Notes under the pieces: generated by a model | What the model saw: only the letters and a program-made list of their open reading frames with translations | What the model was told of the DNA's origin: nothing | The model's database searches: none | Source of the DNA: Rahnella woolbedingensis | Lineage (GTDB): Bacteria > Pseudomonadota > Gammaproteobacteria > Enterobacterales > Enterobacteriaceae | NCBI RefSeq assembly: GCF_003602095.1 | Contig: NZ_RAHH01000016.1 | Location: 59,179-123,178 of the forward strand | Direction: 5' to 3' | Length of the DNA stretch: 64,000 nucleotides | Translations under genes and position numbers: made by a program | Shown: piece after piece, positions 8,264-19,218 of the stretch | Layout of the letters: every line of letters starts with the position of its first letter | Position numbering within the stretch: position 1 is the first letter of the stretch

Positions 8264-9175
8264 GTGAGTAAATTACGTATTGGGGTTATCGGGCTGGGCG
8301 GAATTGCGCAAAAGGCCTACCTGCCCGTGCTGAGTCATGCGCAAAACTGGACGCTGGTGGGCGGGTTTTCCCCGAATCAGCAAAAAGCGCAGGCGGTTTG
8401 TGACTCTTACCGCATGGCCTGTTTTTCACGTATTGATGAACTGGCCAGTCAGTGTGATGCGGTTTTCGTTCACAGCAGCACCGCCAGCCATTTCGAGGTG
8501 GTCGGGCAATTGCTGGCGCAGGGCGTACACGTCTATGTGGATAAACCGCTGGCGGCAGAGCTTGATCAGGCAGAACAGCTGGTAGAACAGGCGCACAAGG
8601 CCGGCAAAGCGCTGATGGTCGGATTTAACCGCCGCTTCGCACCGTTATACCGGCAGCTGAAAGAGAATATGCAGGATGCGGCTTCGCTGCGCATGGATAA
8701 ACACCGCACCAACAGCGTCGGGCCAAACAGTCTGCGTTTCACTTTGCTGGACGATTATCTGCACGTGGTCGATACCGCGCTGTGGCTGGCGGGCGGCAAA
8801 GCCACGCTGGAAAGCGGTCTGGTTCAGATTAACGAAGCAGACCAGATGCTCTATGGCGAACACCATTTCCTGTGTGGCGAAACACTGGTGACGACATCCA
8901 TGCATCGCCGTGCAGGAACCTCGCGTGAAAGCGTTCAGGCAGTGACTGAAGGCGCGGTGTATCAGCTGGACAATATGCAAATCTGGCGTGAAGAGCAGCA
9001 GGATATTCTGACGCAACTGCCTGTACCAGGCTGGCAAAGCACGCTGGCGCAGCGCGGTTTTGTCGGGGCGATTGAACACTTTGTCGATTGCGTGAGTAAC
9101 CAGACCGCGCCGGAAACCAGCGGTGAGCAGGCAATTTATGCGCAGGCGATGATCGAGAGAATTCTGAATTCTTAA
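8264..9175 (+). CDS. yceM: Gfo/Idh/MocA-family oxidoreductase YceM
   Basis: NAD(P)-dependent oxidoreductase of 303 residues with a Rossmann fold starting at IGVIGLGGIAQKAY (5-18). The conserved lysine motif DKPLAAE lies near 98. It is homologous to E. coli YceM (MviM). The substrate is unknown. The start is GTG at 8264, preceded by AAAAGGAG at good spacing. It lies directly upstream of murJ, as in other enterics, with a terminator between. Confidence 0.92.
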   Translation: MSKLRIGVIGLGGIAQKAYLPVLSHAQNWTLVGGFSPNQQKAQAVCDSYRMACFSRIDELASQCDAVFVHSSTASHFEVVGQLLAQGVHVYVDKPLAAELDQAEQLVEQAHKAGKALMVGFNRRFAPLYRQLKENMQDAASLRMDKHRTNSVGPNSLRFTLLDDYLHVVDTALWLAGGKATLESGLVQINEADQMLYGEHHFLCGETLVTTSMHRRAGTSRESVQAVTEGAVYQLDNMQIWREEQQDILTQLPVPGWQSTLAQRGFVGAIEHFVDCVSNQTAPETSGEQAIYAQAMIERILNS

Positions 9176-9309
9176 CATCAATCCGCAACAGACATGCCGC
9201 GCGGGATGGTGCGGTTAACAATCAATAACAACATAAAACAACTGCCGGTGGCTATTGCATGGCGGATGCGTAGACTAAGCGCATCTTTGAGCCATGCCGG
9301 TTCATCTTT

Positions 9310-9338
9310 CACGCCTGCTGATGCAGGCGTGGTTGTTT
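9310..9338 (+). terminator. terminator after yceM
   Basis: CACGCCTGC-TGAT-GCAGGCGTG, a 9-bp stem followed by GTTGTTT. It separates the rimJ-yceH-yceM unit from murJ, which therefore needs its own promoter between here and 9381 or depends on readthrough. Confidence 0.8.
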
Positions 9339-9381
9339 AACTGACTCATTTATCAGCTAACCGGTAAACAAGAAAAGTGAC

Positions 9382-10917
9382 ATGAATCTACTTAAATCTT
9401 TGGCAGCCGTCAGCTCCATGACGATGTTTTCACGTGTATTAGGTTTTGCCCGCGATGCGATTGTGGCACGCGTGTTTGGCGCCGGAATGGTCACCGACGC
9501 CTTTTTTGTGGCGTTTAAACTCCCCAATCTGTTGCGCCGCATTTTTGCCGAAGGCGCATTCTCTCAGGCTTTCGTGCCTATTCTGGCTGAGTACAAAGCG
9601 CAACAGGGTGAGGAAGCCACCCGCACCTTTATTGCTTACGTTTCCGGCTTACTGACGCTGGTTCTGGCGATTGTTACCGTGATCGGCATGATTGCCGCAC
9701 CGTGGGTGATTTATATTACCGCGCCGGGTTTTGTCGATTCACCGGACAAATTTGCGCTCACCAGTTCTCTGCTGCGGATCACCTTCCCGTATATCTTGCT
9801 GATTTCACTGGCATCCCTGGTCGGGGCGATACTCAATACCTGGAACCGTTTCTCGATACCGGCGTTTGCGCCGACCTTCCTGAACGTCAGCATGATCGGT
9901 TTTGCGCTGTTTGCGGCCCCGTATTTCCATCCGCCGGTGCTGGCACTGGCCTGGGCGGTAGTCGCCGGTGGTGTGCTGCAACTCGGTTATCAGCTGCCGC
10001 ATCTGAAGAAAATAGGCATGCTGGTGCTGCCACGCCTTAACCTGAAAGATGCCGGTGTATGGCGTGTGATGCGCCAGATGGGGCCGGCTATTTTGGGTGT
10101 CTCCGTCAGCCAGATTTCCCTGATCATCAACACGATTTTCGCCTCGTTTCTGGTGTCCGGTTCTGTTTCGTGGATGTATTACGCTGACCGCCTGATGGAG
10201 TTTCCTTCCGGTGTGCTGGGCGTGGCGCTGGGTACTATCCTGCTGCCGTCACTGGCACGCAGTTTCTCCAGCGGTAATCACGGCGAATATAACCGCCTGA
10301 TGGACTGGGGACTGCGTCTGTGTTTCCTGCTGGCGCTGCCAAGTTCTGTCGCGCTGGGGATTCTGGCGAAACCGCTGACGGTCGCATTATTCCAGTACGG
10401 TAAATTCAGTGCGTTTGATGCCTCCATGACGCAACGTGCGCTGGTCGCCTATTCCGTCGGGCTGATGGGGTTAATCGTCGTGAAAGTGCTGGCTCCGGGC
10501 TTCTATTCCCGTCAGGACATCAAAACGCCGGTGAAAATCGCCATCATCACGTTACTGATGACGCAGGTGATGAACCTGGCCTTTATCGGGCCGCTAAAAC
10601 ACGCGGGGCTTTCCCTTTCGATTGGTCTGGCGGCTTGTCTGAATGCTTCGCTGCTGTACTGGCAACTGCGCAAGCAGGATATTTTCCAGCCGCAACCGGG
10701 CTGGAGAACGTTTCTGATCAAACTATTTGTGGCGGTGATTGCAATGGCCGCAGCACTGCTCGGCATGATGTATCTGATGCCAGCCTGGGACGTAGGCGGA
10801 ATGGCTTATCGTCTGGCGCGTCTGGCTGCTGTCGTGGCCGTGGGCATAGTGGCGTACTTTGCAGTGCTCGGCCTGCTGGGATTCCGGGTAAAAGAATTTT
10901 CCCGCCGTTTGGATTGA
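9382..10917 (+). CDS. murJ: lipid II flippase MurJ
   Basis: Essential inner-membrane flippase that moves lipid II to the periplasm for peptidoglycan synthesis. 511 residues, MOP-superfamily fold with 14 predicted hydrophobic segments. The N-terminal block [18 protein letters not shown] contains the conserved central-cavity arginines (R18, R24 region), and the [25 protein letters not shown] segment (positions about 152-171) is typical. In E. coli flagellar genes follow murJ; here argS converges on it. Confidence 0.96.
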   Translation: MNLLKSLAAVSSMTMFSRVLGFARDAIVARVFGAGMVTDAFFVAFKLPNLLRRIFAEGAFSQAFVPILAEYKAQQGEEATRTFIAYVSGLLTLVLAIVTVIGMIAAPWVIYITAPGFVDSPDKFALTSSLLRITFPYILLISLASLVGAILNTWNRFSIPAFAPTFLNVSMIGFALFAAPYFHPPVLALAWAVVAGGVLQLGYQLPHLKKIGMLVLPRLNLKDAGVWRVMRQMGPAILGVSVSQISLIINTIFASFLVSGSVSWMYYADRLMEFPSGVLGVALGTILLPSLARSFSSGNHGEYNRLMDWGLRLCFLLALPSSVALGILAKPLTVALFQYGKFSAFDASMTQRALVAYSVGLMGLIVVKVLAPGFYSRQDIKTPVKIAIITLLMTQVMNLAFIGPLKHAGLSLSIGLAACLNASLLYWQLRKQDIFQPQPGWRTFLIKLFVAVIAMAAALLGMMYLMPAWDVGGMAYRLARLAAVVAVGIVAYFAVLGLLGFRVKEFSRRLD

Positions 10918-10938
10918 TGATGTGAATTTCAGAAACAC

Positions 10939-10964
10939 AAAAGGGCGCCTCAGCACCCTTTTTT
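10939..10964. terminator. bidirectional terminator between murJ and argS
   Basis: AAAAGGG-C-GC, loop CTCA, GC-A-CCCTTTT: one internal mismatch, with a T-run on the plus strand and an A-run giving a T-run on the minus strand. Both converging genes end within 25 bp. Confidence 0.82.
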
Positions 10965-10983
10965 AATATCCTGAAACCGCGAA

Positions 10984-12717
10984 TTACATACGTTCTACGG
11001 TTTCGATACCCAGGGTATCCAGACCGGTTTTCAGCGTGCGCTGGGTCAGCAGTGCCAGTTTCAGGCGGCTGTTGCGACTGGTTTCGTCTTCTGCATTCAG
11101 GATAGGGCAATGCTCGTAGAAGCTGGAGAACAGGCCAGCCACGTCGTACAGATACGCACACATGGTGTGTGGCGTGCCTTCGCGGGCGACGACGGTCAGC
11201 ACTTCTTCGAATTGCAGCAGGCGGGTTGCCAGCGCGGCTTCGCGCTCTTCGCTCAGCACAACCGGCTGGGTCAGGCTGTTCACGTCGATTTCCGCACGTT
11301 TGAAGATAGAAGCCACACGGGTATAAGCATATTGCATGTACGGCGCGGTGTTGCCTTCGAACGCCAGCATGTTGTCCCAGTCGAAGACGTAATCGGTGGT
11401 GCGGCTTTTTGATAAGTCAGCGTATTTGATTGCGCCGATACCGACGGCATTCACCAGCTTTTCCAGTTCTGCAGCGTCTTTCATTTCCGGATTTTTTTCG
11501 GTGATGAGCTTACGCGCGCGATCGATCGCTTCATCCAGCAGGTCGGACAGTTTCACCGTGCCGCCTGAGCGGGTTTTGAACGGCTTGCCGTCTTTACCCA
11601 GCATCATGCCGAACATGTGGTGTTCCAGCGTCACGGAATCAGGCACATAACCGGCTTTACGCGCGATAGTCCATGCCTGCATCAGGTGCTGGTGCTGACG
11701 GGAATCGATGTAATACAACACGCGGTCGGCACCGAGTGTTTCGTAGCGATATTTCGCGCAGGCAATATCGGTGGTGGTATACAGGTAACCGCCATCTTTT
11801 TTACGGATGATCACACCCATCGGGTCGCCATCTTTATTTTTATATTCATCGAGATAAACGACAACTGCGCCTTCACTGTCGACTGCCAGACCTTTGGCCT
11901 GCAGGTCGGAAACGATGCCCGGCAGCATGCTGTTGTACAGGCTTTCACCCATCACATCATCTTCTGTCAGGGTCACGTTCAGGCGGTTATAGGTCAGCTG
12001 ATTTTGCTTCATGGTCACGTCGACCAGTTTGCGCCACATTTGCAGGCAGTATTCGTCGCCGCCTTGCAGCTTCACTACGTAGCCACGTGCGCGTTCGGCG
12101 AAGGCTTCGTCTTCGTCGTAGTTTTTCTTGGCAGCACGGTAGAACTCTTCCAGATCCGCCAGATTCATTTCAGCTGCATTTTCGTTCTGCACTTTTTCCA
12201 GATACGCAATCAGCATCCCGAACTGGGTTCCCCAGTCGCCGACATGGTTGGCGCGGATGACTTTATGACCAAGGAATTCATTGGTACGTACGGCCGCGTC
12301 GCCGATGATGGTGGAACGGATATGGCCGACGTGCATTTCTTTTGCCACGTTTGGCGCGGAATAATCGATGACGATGGTTTGCGGTTCAACCGGTGCGATG
12401 CCCAGCTTTTCGTCGTTCAGCGCGCTGTCAACGTGCGCGCCAACAAACGCCGGATCGAGGAAAATGTTAATGAATCCCGGACCGGCGATTTCCACTTTAT
12501 TCGCGATACCGTTCAGGTCTAACAGTTCAACCACTTTCTCTGCCAGTTGTCGCGGTGGCATACCGAGTTTTTTTGCCACGGACATAACGCCATTTGCCTG
12601 ATAGTCGCCGAACTGTGCTTTGGCGGACTGACGGACTTGCGCTTCGCTGTCGGCGGATGCGCCTGCTGCGATCAGCGCCTGGCTGACTTTTTCTGAAAGA
12701 AGTGACTGAATATTCAC
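10984..12717 (-). CDS. argS: arginyl-tRNA synthetase
   Basis: Class Ia aminoacyl-tRNA synthetase of 577 residues, the same length as E. coli ArgS. It has an N-terminal Add-1 domain, the HIGH-type motif HVGH in the [12 protein letters not shown] segment (near 132), a Rossmann catalytic core, and a C-terminal anticodon-binding DALR domain ending [10 protein letters not shown] canonical KMSK is absent, as in most bacterial ArgRS. It is divergent from yecM, the E. coli neighbour. Confidence 0.97.
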   Translation of the reverse strand: MNIQSLLSEKVSQALIAAGASADSEAQVRQSAKAQFGDYQANGVMSVAKKLGMPPRQLAEKVVELLDLNGIANKVEIAGPGFINIFLDPAFVGAHVDSALNDEKLGIAPVEPQTIVIDYSAPNVAKEMHVGHIRSTIIGDAAVRTNEFLGHKVIRANHVGDWGTQFGMLIAYLEKVQNENAAEMNLADLEEFYRAAKKNYDEDEAFAERARGYVVKLQGGDEYCLQMWRKLVDVTMKQNQLTYNRLNVTLTEDDVMGESLYNSMLPGIVSDLQAKGLAVDSEGAVVVYLDEYKNKDGDPMGVIIRKKDGGYLYTTTDIACAKYRYETLGADRVLYYIDSRQHQHLMQAWTIARKAGYVPDSVTLEHHMFGMMLGKDGKPFKTRSGGTVKLSDLLDEAIDRARKLITEKNPEMKDAAELEKLVNAVGIGAIKYADLSKSRTTDYVFDWDNMLAFEGNTAPYMQYAYTRVASIFKRAEIDVNSLTQPVVLSEEREAALATRLLQFEEVLTVVAREGTPHTMCAYLYDVAGLFSSFYEHCPILNAEDETSRNSRLKLALLTQRTLKTGLDTLGIETVERM

Positions 12718-12935
12718 CGAAGTACCTTTATTTAGGAATGTGGTTGTTTGCTGTTCATCCCAATGCGGACGAACCTAAAATGATGCGTGTTTATATCATA
12801 TTAGCCCCGCGACGTCAGTATCGCCGCACGCCGGAGGGCGAGGAAAGCGTGATTCTGCGGCGCGTCTCTGGCAACCGGATGAAAGGCTGTGTAAATTACC
12901 CGACCCTGAAGATATGCAAACTGAAAAGAGATAGG

Positions 12936-13505
12936 ATGCCTGCCATGAATCAAGTGCCTGAGTTACAGGATTTAGTCGAAGATTTGCCGCGTTTTGCCAG
13001 CGTATTGACGGCATTCGCCGCAAAATTACAGCTCAGTCTCGGTGAGTTTCATGCAGATCACATCTCAGTGCGCTGTCATCAGAATACGACAGCGGACCGG
13101 TGGCGCTCCGGGCTGGAAAAGTGCGGGCAACTGCTCAATGAAACGCTGATTAACGGCAGAACAATTTGCCTGTTTACTCTCAATGAGCCGCTGGTTGTCG
13201 GGCCGCTGAGCATCGATTTGGTTGAGCTGCCGTATCCGGGAGATAAGCGCTATCCGCATGAAGGCTGGGAGCACATTGAGATTGTTTTACCGGGCGCTGA
13301 AGACGAATTGTCGGCGCGGGCGCTGGCATTGATAGCCGACGAAGCGCTGCTGACGCCAGGTATTAAGCTTAAGCAAAGTGCACCCAAAGGCGAGAATGAG
13401 CGGCTGCCTAACCCGACGCTGGCGATTACCGACGGGTCAGTGACCATCAAATTCCATCCGCACAGCCTGCGCGATATCGTCGCCAGTGAAAAGGCTGAAG
13501 GTTAA
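12936..13505 (+). CDS. yecM: VOC-fold protein YecM
   Basis: Protein of 189 residues from the vicinal-oxygen-chelate-like YecM family. Potential metal ligands lie in the ADHISVRCHQN segment and the PHEGWEHIEIVLPG segment, both strongly conserved with E. coli YecM (188 residues). The function is unknown. Two starts are possible: ATG 12936, chosen because the length aligns residue-for-residue with E. coli, and ATG 12945, which has AGGA 8 nt upstream. The frame is open back to 12702 but shows no family similarity there. The stop codon interlocks with the convergent patB stop within TTAA (13502-13505). Confidence 0.9.
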   Translation: MPAMNQVPELQDLVEDLPRFASVLTAFAAKLQLSLGEFHADHISVRCHQNTTADRWRSGLEKCGQLLNETLINGRTICLFTLNEPLVVGPLSIDLVELPYPGDKRYPHEGWEHIEIVLPGAEDELSARALALIADEALLTPGIKLKQSAPKGENERLPNPTLAITDGSVTIKFHPHSLRDIVASEKAEG

Positions 13506-14650
13506 CGTTCGAGCGCGTGTAATGCGGTTTCCATACGGTCCATTGCCTTTTCAAGCAATGCCCGCTGGCATCCGAAATTGATGCGCACAAAACCGGGGGC
13601 ACCAAATGCAGCGCCGCCGGAAAATCCGACGCCAGCTTCCACAAAGAACCGGTACGGATCCTGCACTGGCAATGCACTGGCATCAATCCAGCCGAGATAC
13701 GTACCCTCAGGTGGCAGCATGCGTAAGCCTGGCATGGCGTTGATTCTGGCAGTGATCAGCTCGCGGTTGCCGCGTAAATAGTCGAGTTGTGCGCTCAGCC
13801 ATTCTTCTCCATCACGGTAAGCGGCGGTGGCAGCGACATAGGCCAGAATATTAACGTGCGGAACAATGCCTTCGCTGGTCTCGAGAAACTTTTTACGCAA
13901 CTGCGGATTAGGGATGATTGCCATTGAAGCGCCCAGACCGGCCAGATTGAAGGTTTTCGACGGCGCCAGCAGGGTAATGGAGCGCTGTTCTGCATCGGAA
14001 TTGAGCGACGCAAACGGGATATGTTGCAGACCCGGTTCCAGAATCAGGTCGCAGTGAATTTCATCAGAGCACACCACTAAATTGTGGCGTCTGGCGAACG
14101 CCTGTTGTTCCAGCAATTCTTCGCGCTTATAGACCGTTCCACCCGGATTATACGGGTTGCACAGCATCAGCAATTTTTCGCTGCCATCAAGCTGGCTTTC
14201 GGCAGCGGCGAAATCAGCCACCCTGCGCTGTTGCTGCTCTTTCACGGGAATGGAGTTGAACTGACGCCCCTCAGACTGCGCCGCCTGCATAAACGGCGGG
14301 TAAATGGGCATCGGCATCAGGCTGGTTTCGTGCTGAGCCACGTTAGCGCGCACGGCGACGTTCAGGCCGCAAACCAGTCCTGGCAGCCAGACTATCCACT
14401 CAGGCTGAATTGCCCAGCTGTAACGATCCGCCATACGGCTGACCACTAATTCAGTCAGTTCCGGGGGGGTGGATCCGTAACCAAACACGCCTTCTGCAAC
14501 GCGTTGCTGTAATTCTTTAATGACTTGCGGCGGGGAAGTGAAGTCGGTATCAGCGACCCAAAGCGGAATGACATCCTGATTATTGTATTTATTCCACTTA
14601 ACGCTATCACTGTGACTGCGGTCTACCCATAAATCAAAATTGAGTGTCAT
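13502..14650 (-). CDS. patB: MalY/PatB-type PLP-dependent C-S beta-lyase
   Basis: Aspartate-aminotransferase-fold (type I) PLP enzyme of 382 residues, most likely cleaving cystathionine or related S-conjugates. Visible are IPLWVADTDF near the start (family hallmark), LCNPYNPGG (about 170), the DEIHCDL segment with the pyridine-nitrogen Asp, the Schiff-base lysine in APSKTFNLAG (near 233), and RINFGCQR binding the substrate carboxylate. ATG 14650 has TAGGAAAG upstream and matches family length. It is absent from this position in E. coli, so it appears inserted between yecM and cutC. The substrate cannot be told from sequence. Confidence 0.85.
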   Translation of the reverse strand: MTLNFDLWVDRSHSDSVKWNKYNNQDVIPLWVADTDFTSPPQVIKELQQRVAEGVFGYGSTPPELTELVVSRMADRYSWAIQPEWIVWLPGLVCGLNVAVRANVAQHETSLMPMPIYPPFMQAAQSEGRQFNSIPVKEQQQRRVADFAAAESQLDGSEKLLMLCNPYNPGGTVYKREELLEQQAFARRHNLVVCSDEIHCDLILEPGLQHIPFASLNSDAEQRSITLLAPSKTFNLAGLGASMAIIPNPQLRKKFLETSEGIVPHVNILAYVAATAAYRDGEEWLSAQLDYLRGNRELITARINAMPGLRMLPPEGTYLGWIDASALPVQDPYRFFVEAGVGFSGGAAFGAPGFVRINFGCQRALLEKAMDRMETALHALER

Positions 14651-14763
14651 AGTTAGCTTTCCTAAGCAAGCAGATTGGGAGGGGATGCTCATCTCAAAGC
14701 CTACGCGACATGGCCGGTTACAGACAAGTGTTGTAGCATAATGCCGTTATCAGGAGAGATCAC

Positions 14764-15522
14764 ATGACTAAATTAGAAGTGTGTTGTTACAGCGTGGACT
14801 GTGCGTTGACAGCAGAACAGGCCGGAGCGGATCGCGTCGAATTATGCGCGAGTCAGGCTGATGGCGGCATTACGCCGAGTTACGGTACCCTCAAACTGGC
14901 GAGGGAAAAAGTGACAATCCCGGTACATCCGATTGTACGCCCGAGGGGTGGTGACTTTTGCTATAGCCAGAGCGAATTTGATGTGCTGAAAAGTGATATC
15001 GCCTGCATTCGTGATCTCGGATTTCCGGGGCTGGTGGTCGGTATGCTGGATGCGGAAGGGCATATTGATATGCCAAGAATGTGGGAAGTCATGGCGCTGT
15101 GTGGCGATATGGCCGTGACGTTCCATCGCGCGTTCGATATGTGTCTGAACCCGAAGATTGCACTAGAGCAGTTGACTCAGTTAGGGGTGGCGCGCATTCT
15201 GACTTCCGGCCAGCAACAAAATGCGGAAGTGGGTTTACCGATGCTTCGGGAACTCAACCAGCTGACGCGTGGTCCAATCATTATGGCGGGCGCGGGTGTG
15301 CGTCTGACGAATCTGCAAAAGTTTGTGGATATCGGGCTGACCGAATTACACAGCTCCGCAGGACGTCAGGTGCCTTCTTCGATGCGTTACCGCAAAGCCG
15401 GTGTCACGATGAGTTCTGACACAGATTTTGATGAATTCAGTCGTTATTGCGTGGACGGCGATATTGTTGCCGCAATGAAAAGCACATTGCAGTTCGACGA
15501 TGAAATATCCCGCACGGCGTAA
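14764..15522 (+). CDS. cutC: CutC family protein
   Basis: TIM-barrel protein of 252 residues, near-identical in pattern to E. coli CutC. Signature segments are [16 protein letters not shown] (27-42), [14 protein letters not shown] and TFHRAFDMC. It was historically linked to copper homeostasis; the biochemical role remains unclear. RBS CAGGAGAG precedes ATG 14764. Terminator 15583-15611 follows. Confidence 0.93.
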   Translation: MTKLEVCCYSVDCALTAEQAGADRVELCASQADGGITPSYGTLKLAREKVTIPVHPIVRPRGGDFCYSQSEFDVLKSDIACIRDLGFPGLVVGMLDAEGHIDMPRMWEVMALCGDMAVTFHRAFDMCLNPKIALEQLTQLGVARILTSGQQQNAEVGLPMLRELNQLTRGPIIMAGAGVRLTNLQKFVDIGLTELHSSAGRQVPSSMRYRKAGVTMSSDTDFDEFSRYCVDGDIVAAMKSTLQFDDEISRTA

Positions 15523-15582
15523 TAACCCAATGATTTAACCGGGTCTCACGACCCTTATTGCGTCGCCCTGCGCAAGTACCAG

Positions 15583-15611
15583 GCCCCGTCATTTTGGCGG
15601 GGCTTTTTTTG
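15583..15611 (+). terminator. terminator after cutC
   Basis: GCCCCGTC / GGCGGGGC, an 8-bp stem with one G-U pair and loop ATTTT, followed directly by seven to eight T residues. Confidence 0.9.
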
Positions 15612-15688
15612 TGTTCTGAATCTGCTTTTTTTGTGTGAATGAGTCGGATAATCTGTCTCTTCATCAAATTGTCACCACCGGAAGGGAC

Positions 15689-16192
15689 ATGAAAAAGTTA
15701 TTTATTACTCTCACGCTGCTGGGATTGTCGCATTCATCATTTGCTGCTGATAAACAACCCAGCAGCGTTCTGGATAATGGTGTTGAGACGTTTGCCATTG
15801 ATTGTGCTGGCAACCCTCAGCAAACAACACTGGATATAAACGCCTGTTATGCGGAAAAAATCGACAAGCTGAATTGGGTAAAACAAACGTATCTTGATAC
15901 GGCAAGGAAAAGCATCGAACCCACGGCTAAAGACCCGGATCCGGATCCTGATGCGGCGGAAATGCTGAAAGTGTTTGAGGAAGAAACTCAGGCGTGGGAT
16001 GCGTTTGAAGATAAAGCGTCAACGGCGACTTACACCGCATATCAAGGTGGAACTATCAGAGGAGCCATGTCGATGTCGCGGAGAATGGAACTTATTGAGC
16101 TACGTATTAAAGATATCTGGAGCAACTGGCTGCAATATCAGGATTCCACGCCTGCGGTTTTACCAGAACCAAAATTTAAAGAAGGCGATTAA
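15689..16192 (+). CDS. secreted DUF1311 (LprI-like) protein
   Basis: Protein of 167 residues with a Sec signal peptide (MKKLFITLTLLGLSHSSFA, cleavage near 19/20). It then shows the DUF1311 pattern: a cysteine pair in IDCAGNPQQTTLDINACYAE, an amphipathic helix (LNWVKQTYLDTARKSI) and a distal segment with conserved Trp (ETQAWDAFEDK) and GTIRGAMSMSRRMELI. LprI-type members inhibit lysozyme; activity here is unproven. An acidic DPDPDPDAAE linker is unusual. Start 15689 has GGAAGGG upstream; the frame upstream of it would mask the signal peptide. Confidence 0.8.
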   Translation: MKKLFITLTLLGLSHSSFAADKQPSSVLDNGVETFAIDCAGNPQQTTLDINACYAEKIDKLNWVKQTYLDTARKSIEPTAKDPDPDPDAAEMLKVFEEETQAWDAFEDKASTATYTAYQGGTIRGAMSMSRRMELIELRIKDIWSNWLQYQDSTPAVLPEPKFKEGD

Positions 16193-16210
16193 TGAAGTTT
16201 TGTGGTCATG

Positions 16211-16235
16211 AAAAAGCGCCTGAGTGGCGCTTTTT
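16211..16235. terminator. bidirectional terminator after the DUF1311 gene
   Basis: AAAAAGCGCC-TGAGT-GGCGCTTTTT, a perfect 10-bp stem. On the plus strand it ends the DUF1311 gene; on the minus strand it lies 16 bp beyond the small membrane ORF at 16251-16367. Confidence 0.9.
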
Positions 16236-16250
16236 CAGAAGGGTCCTCAT

Positions 16251-16367
16251 TCAGCCCCAGGTCAGCAGCGCCACGCCAAGCATTCCCGCTTTTACGACCA
16301 GACACATAACAAAAAGACCCAAAACGATGACGGCGCGGTCCATGAGGAAACGAATTCTTCTGCGCAT
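16251..16367 (-). CDS. putative 38-residue membrane protein
   Basis: A minus-strand ORF of 38 codons plus TGA, preceded by GGAG 8 nt before ATG and followed 16 bp later by an intrinsic terminator. The peptide begins with a basic segment (MRRRIRF), then a hydrophobic stretch (about residues 12-36: AVIVLGLFVMCLVVKAG and on to LLTWG), as expected for a single-pass or hairpin small membrane protein. I do not recognise the family. Ribosome-binding site, topology and terminator together argue that it is real, but no similarity search could be run. Confidence 0.55.
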   Translation of the reverse strand: MRRRIRFLMDRAVIVLGLFVMCLVVKAGMLGVALLTWG

Positions 16368-16502
16368 TGATTTCTCCGCGAAATAATCGCGTACTGATAA
16401 ATTGGTTGGCCGAATTTATACACGAAATACTATCAATCAATCCAATGTTATAACGTCAAAACGCGAAGCTTTACAAAGGGCTGTGACAGGCGGGTAAAAC
16501 TG

Positions 16503-16706
16503 CTACTTTTCGTAGAAGTTTTTTATTCTGATCGCGACGTCAATATTAGCCCAGTGTAATTCGTCTTCTTTGTGCAGACTGCTGCTGCCATCTTCCCAGG
16601 AGACGAAATAGGACACGGTGCCTGTTTGTGATTCGAAGGTATTCATGACGTTACCTTTGATATCTCCGGATCTGTGTTTAACGATGCTGCCCTTAGGGAA
16701 TTTCAT
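16503..16706 (-). CDS. small SH3-like hypothetical protein
   Basis: Protein of 67 residues starting MKFPKGSIVKHRSGD, with a strong GGGAGG ribosome-binding site upstream of ATG 16706. The sequence alternates short beta-like segments (KGSIVKHRS, GTVSYFVSW, SSSLHKEDEL) in the style of small SH3-like barrel proteins such as DUF2158/YodC; that is a resemblance only. It is monocistronic, between the small membrane ORF and cmoB. Function unknown. Confidence 0.7.
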   Translation of the reverse strand: MKFPKGSIVKHRSGDIKGNVMNTFESQTGTVSYFVSWEDGSSSLHKEDELHWANIDVAIRIKNFYEK

Positions 16707-16838
16707 ACTTCCTCCCAAAACGTTAACGACGATCTCTGTCAGAACAAACAGATAGCCTCAACAAAGATTAGACCTTTTTACGGCGCGATGTACAGGGCTG
16801 CGTGGCTGAAAGTGGGGATAAAGTGTGAGATTTAACGT

Positions 16839-16865
16839 CCGCCAGACGGGGAGATTGTCTGGCGG
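16839..16865 (-). terminator. hairpin downstream of cmoB
   Basis: CCGCCAGAC and GTCTGGCGG form a perfect 9-bp stem 11 bp after the cmoB stop. On the minus strand it is followed by ACGTTAAAT, a poor T-tract, so it may be a weak terminator or an mRNA 3'-end stabiliser. Confidence 0.6.
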
Positions 16866-16875
16866 AAGGGGGATG

Positions 16876-18596
<1,721 letters not shown>

Positions 18597-18714
18597 TCAG
18601 GCCAAAAAGAGTGTGGGTAAAAAAGTTGAGGGCAGATTTTAGCAGATACTGGCGCAGGCAGATACCTGCGCGCTCGGGTGTTGATGCAAAACAGCGGCTA
18701 AAAAGCGGGGCAGG

Positions 18715-19110
18715 TCAGTCAAAGTTCAGAAATTGTGACCACGGCAAATAGATAATATTGACTACCACCATCAGCACCAGTGAGATATACGTCGCGGCCA
18801 TGCCGTTACGGCGCCAGAGAAATTCACGGTTTTTCAGCCCGTAATAATGGAACAACCGGCCGAGGATCAGCAGGATACCGCAGGCGTGGACTGTCCAGAT
18901 CGCGGCACCGTTCATTTCCATAAACAGCAGCAGTAAACAGCCGATCGGCAGATATTCTACGGCGTTGCCGTGTACGCGGATGGCAGTTTGTAATTCGTAG
19001 GATCCTCCGTCACCGGTGGCAATGCGGTATTGCATCCGCAGGCGGACAACATCGAAAGAGAGTTTGATCAAAAGTATGGCAGCAAGCACGACGTATAACG
19101 CGCTAATCAT
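18715..19110 (-). CDS. yecN: MAPEG-family inner-membrane protein YecN
   Basis: Membrane protein of 131 residues with four hydrophobic segments (about 1-15, 55-72, 74-90 and 105-125). It carries the MAPEG pattern of an N-terminal R-x-x (FDVVRLRMQYR) and NAVEYLPIG in helix 2. Homologous to E. coli YecN; catalytic function is unknown. It is separated from cmoA by 127 bp that contain a GC-rich hairpin (18652-18671) without a T-run. Confidence 0.9.
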   Translation of the reverse strand: MISALYVVLAAILLIKLSFDVVRLRMQYRIATGDGGSYELQTAIRVHGNAVEYLPIGCLLLLFMEMNGAAIWTVHACGILLILGRLFHYYGLKNREFLWRRNGMAATYISLVLMVVVNIIYLPWSQFLNFD

Positions 19111-19218
19111 GATGACTTCCTTGGTTAATCCCTGTTTTCAGGCGGAAAAATTTCCTTCCGCTACGCGCCTATAATAACGGGCTGCCGTATCACTGTCGTC
19201 ATGAAATCATGAAAATTC

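Noticed and set aside
11617..12522. Long plus-strand frame (301 codons) opposite argS
   Set aside because: Antisense shadow of a strongly conserved synthetase; low-complexity His/Phe/Val-rich translation and no ribosome-binding site.
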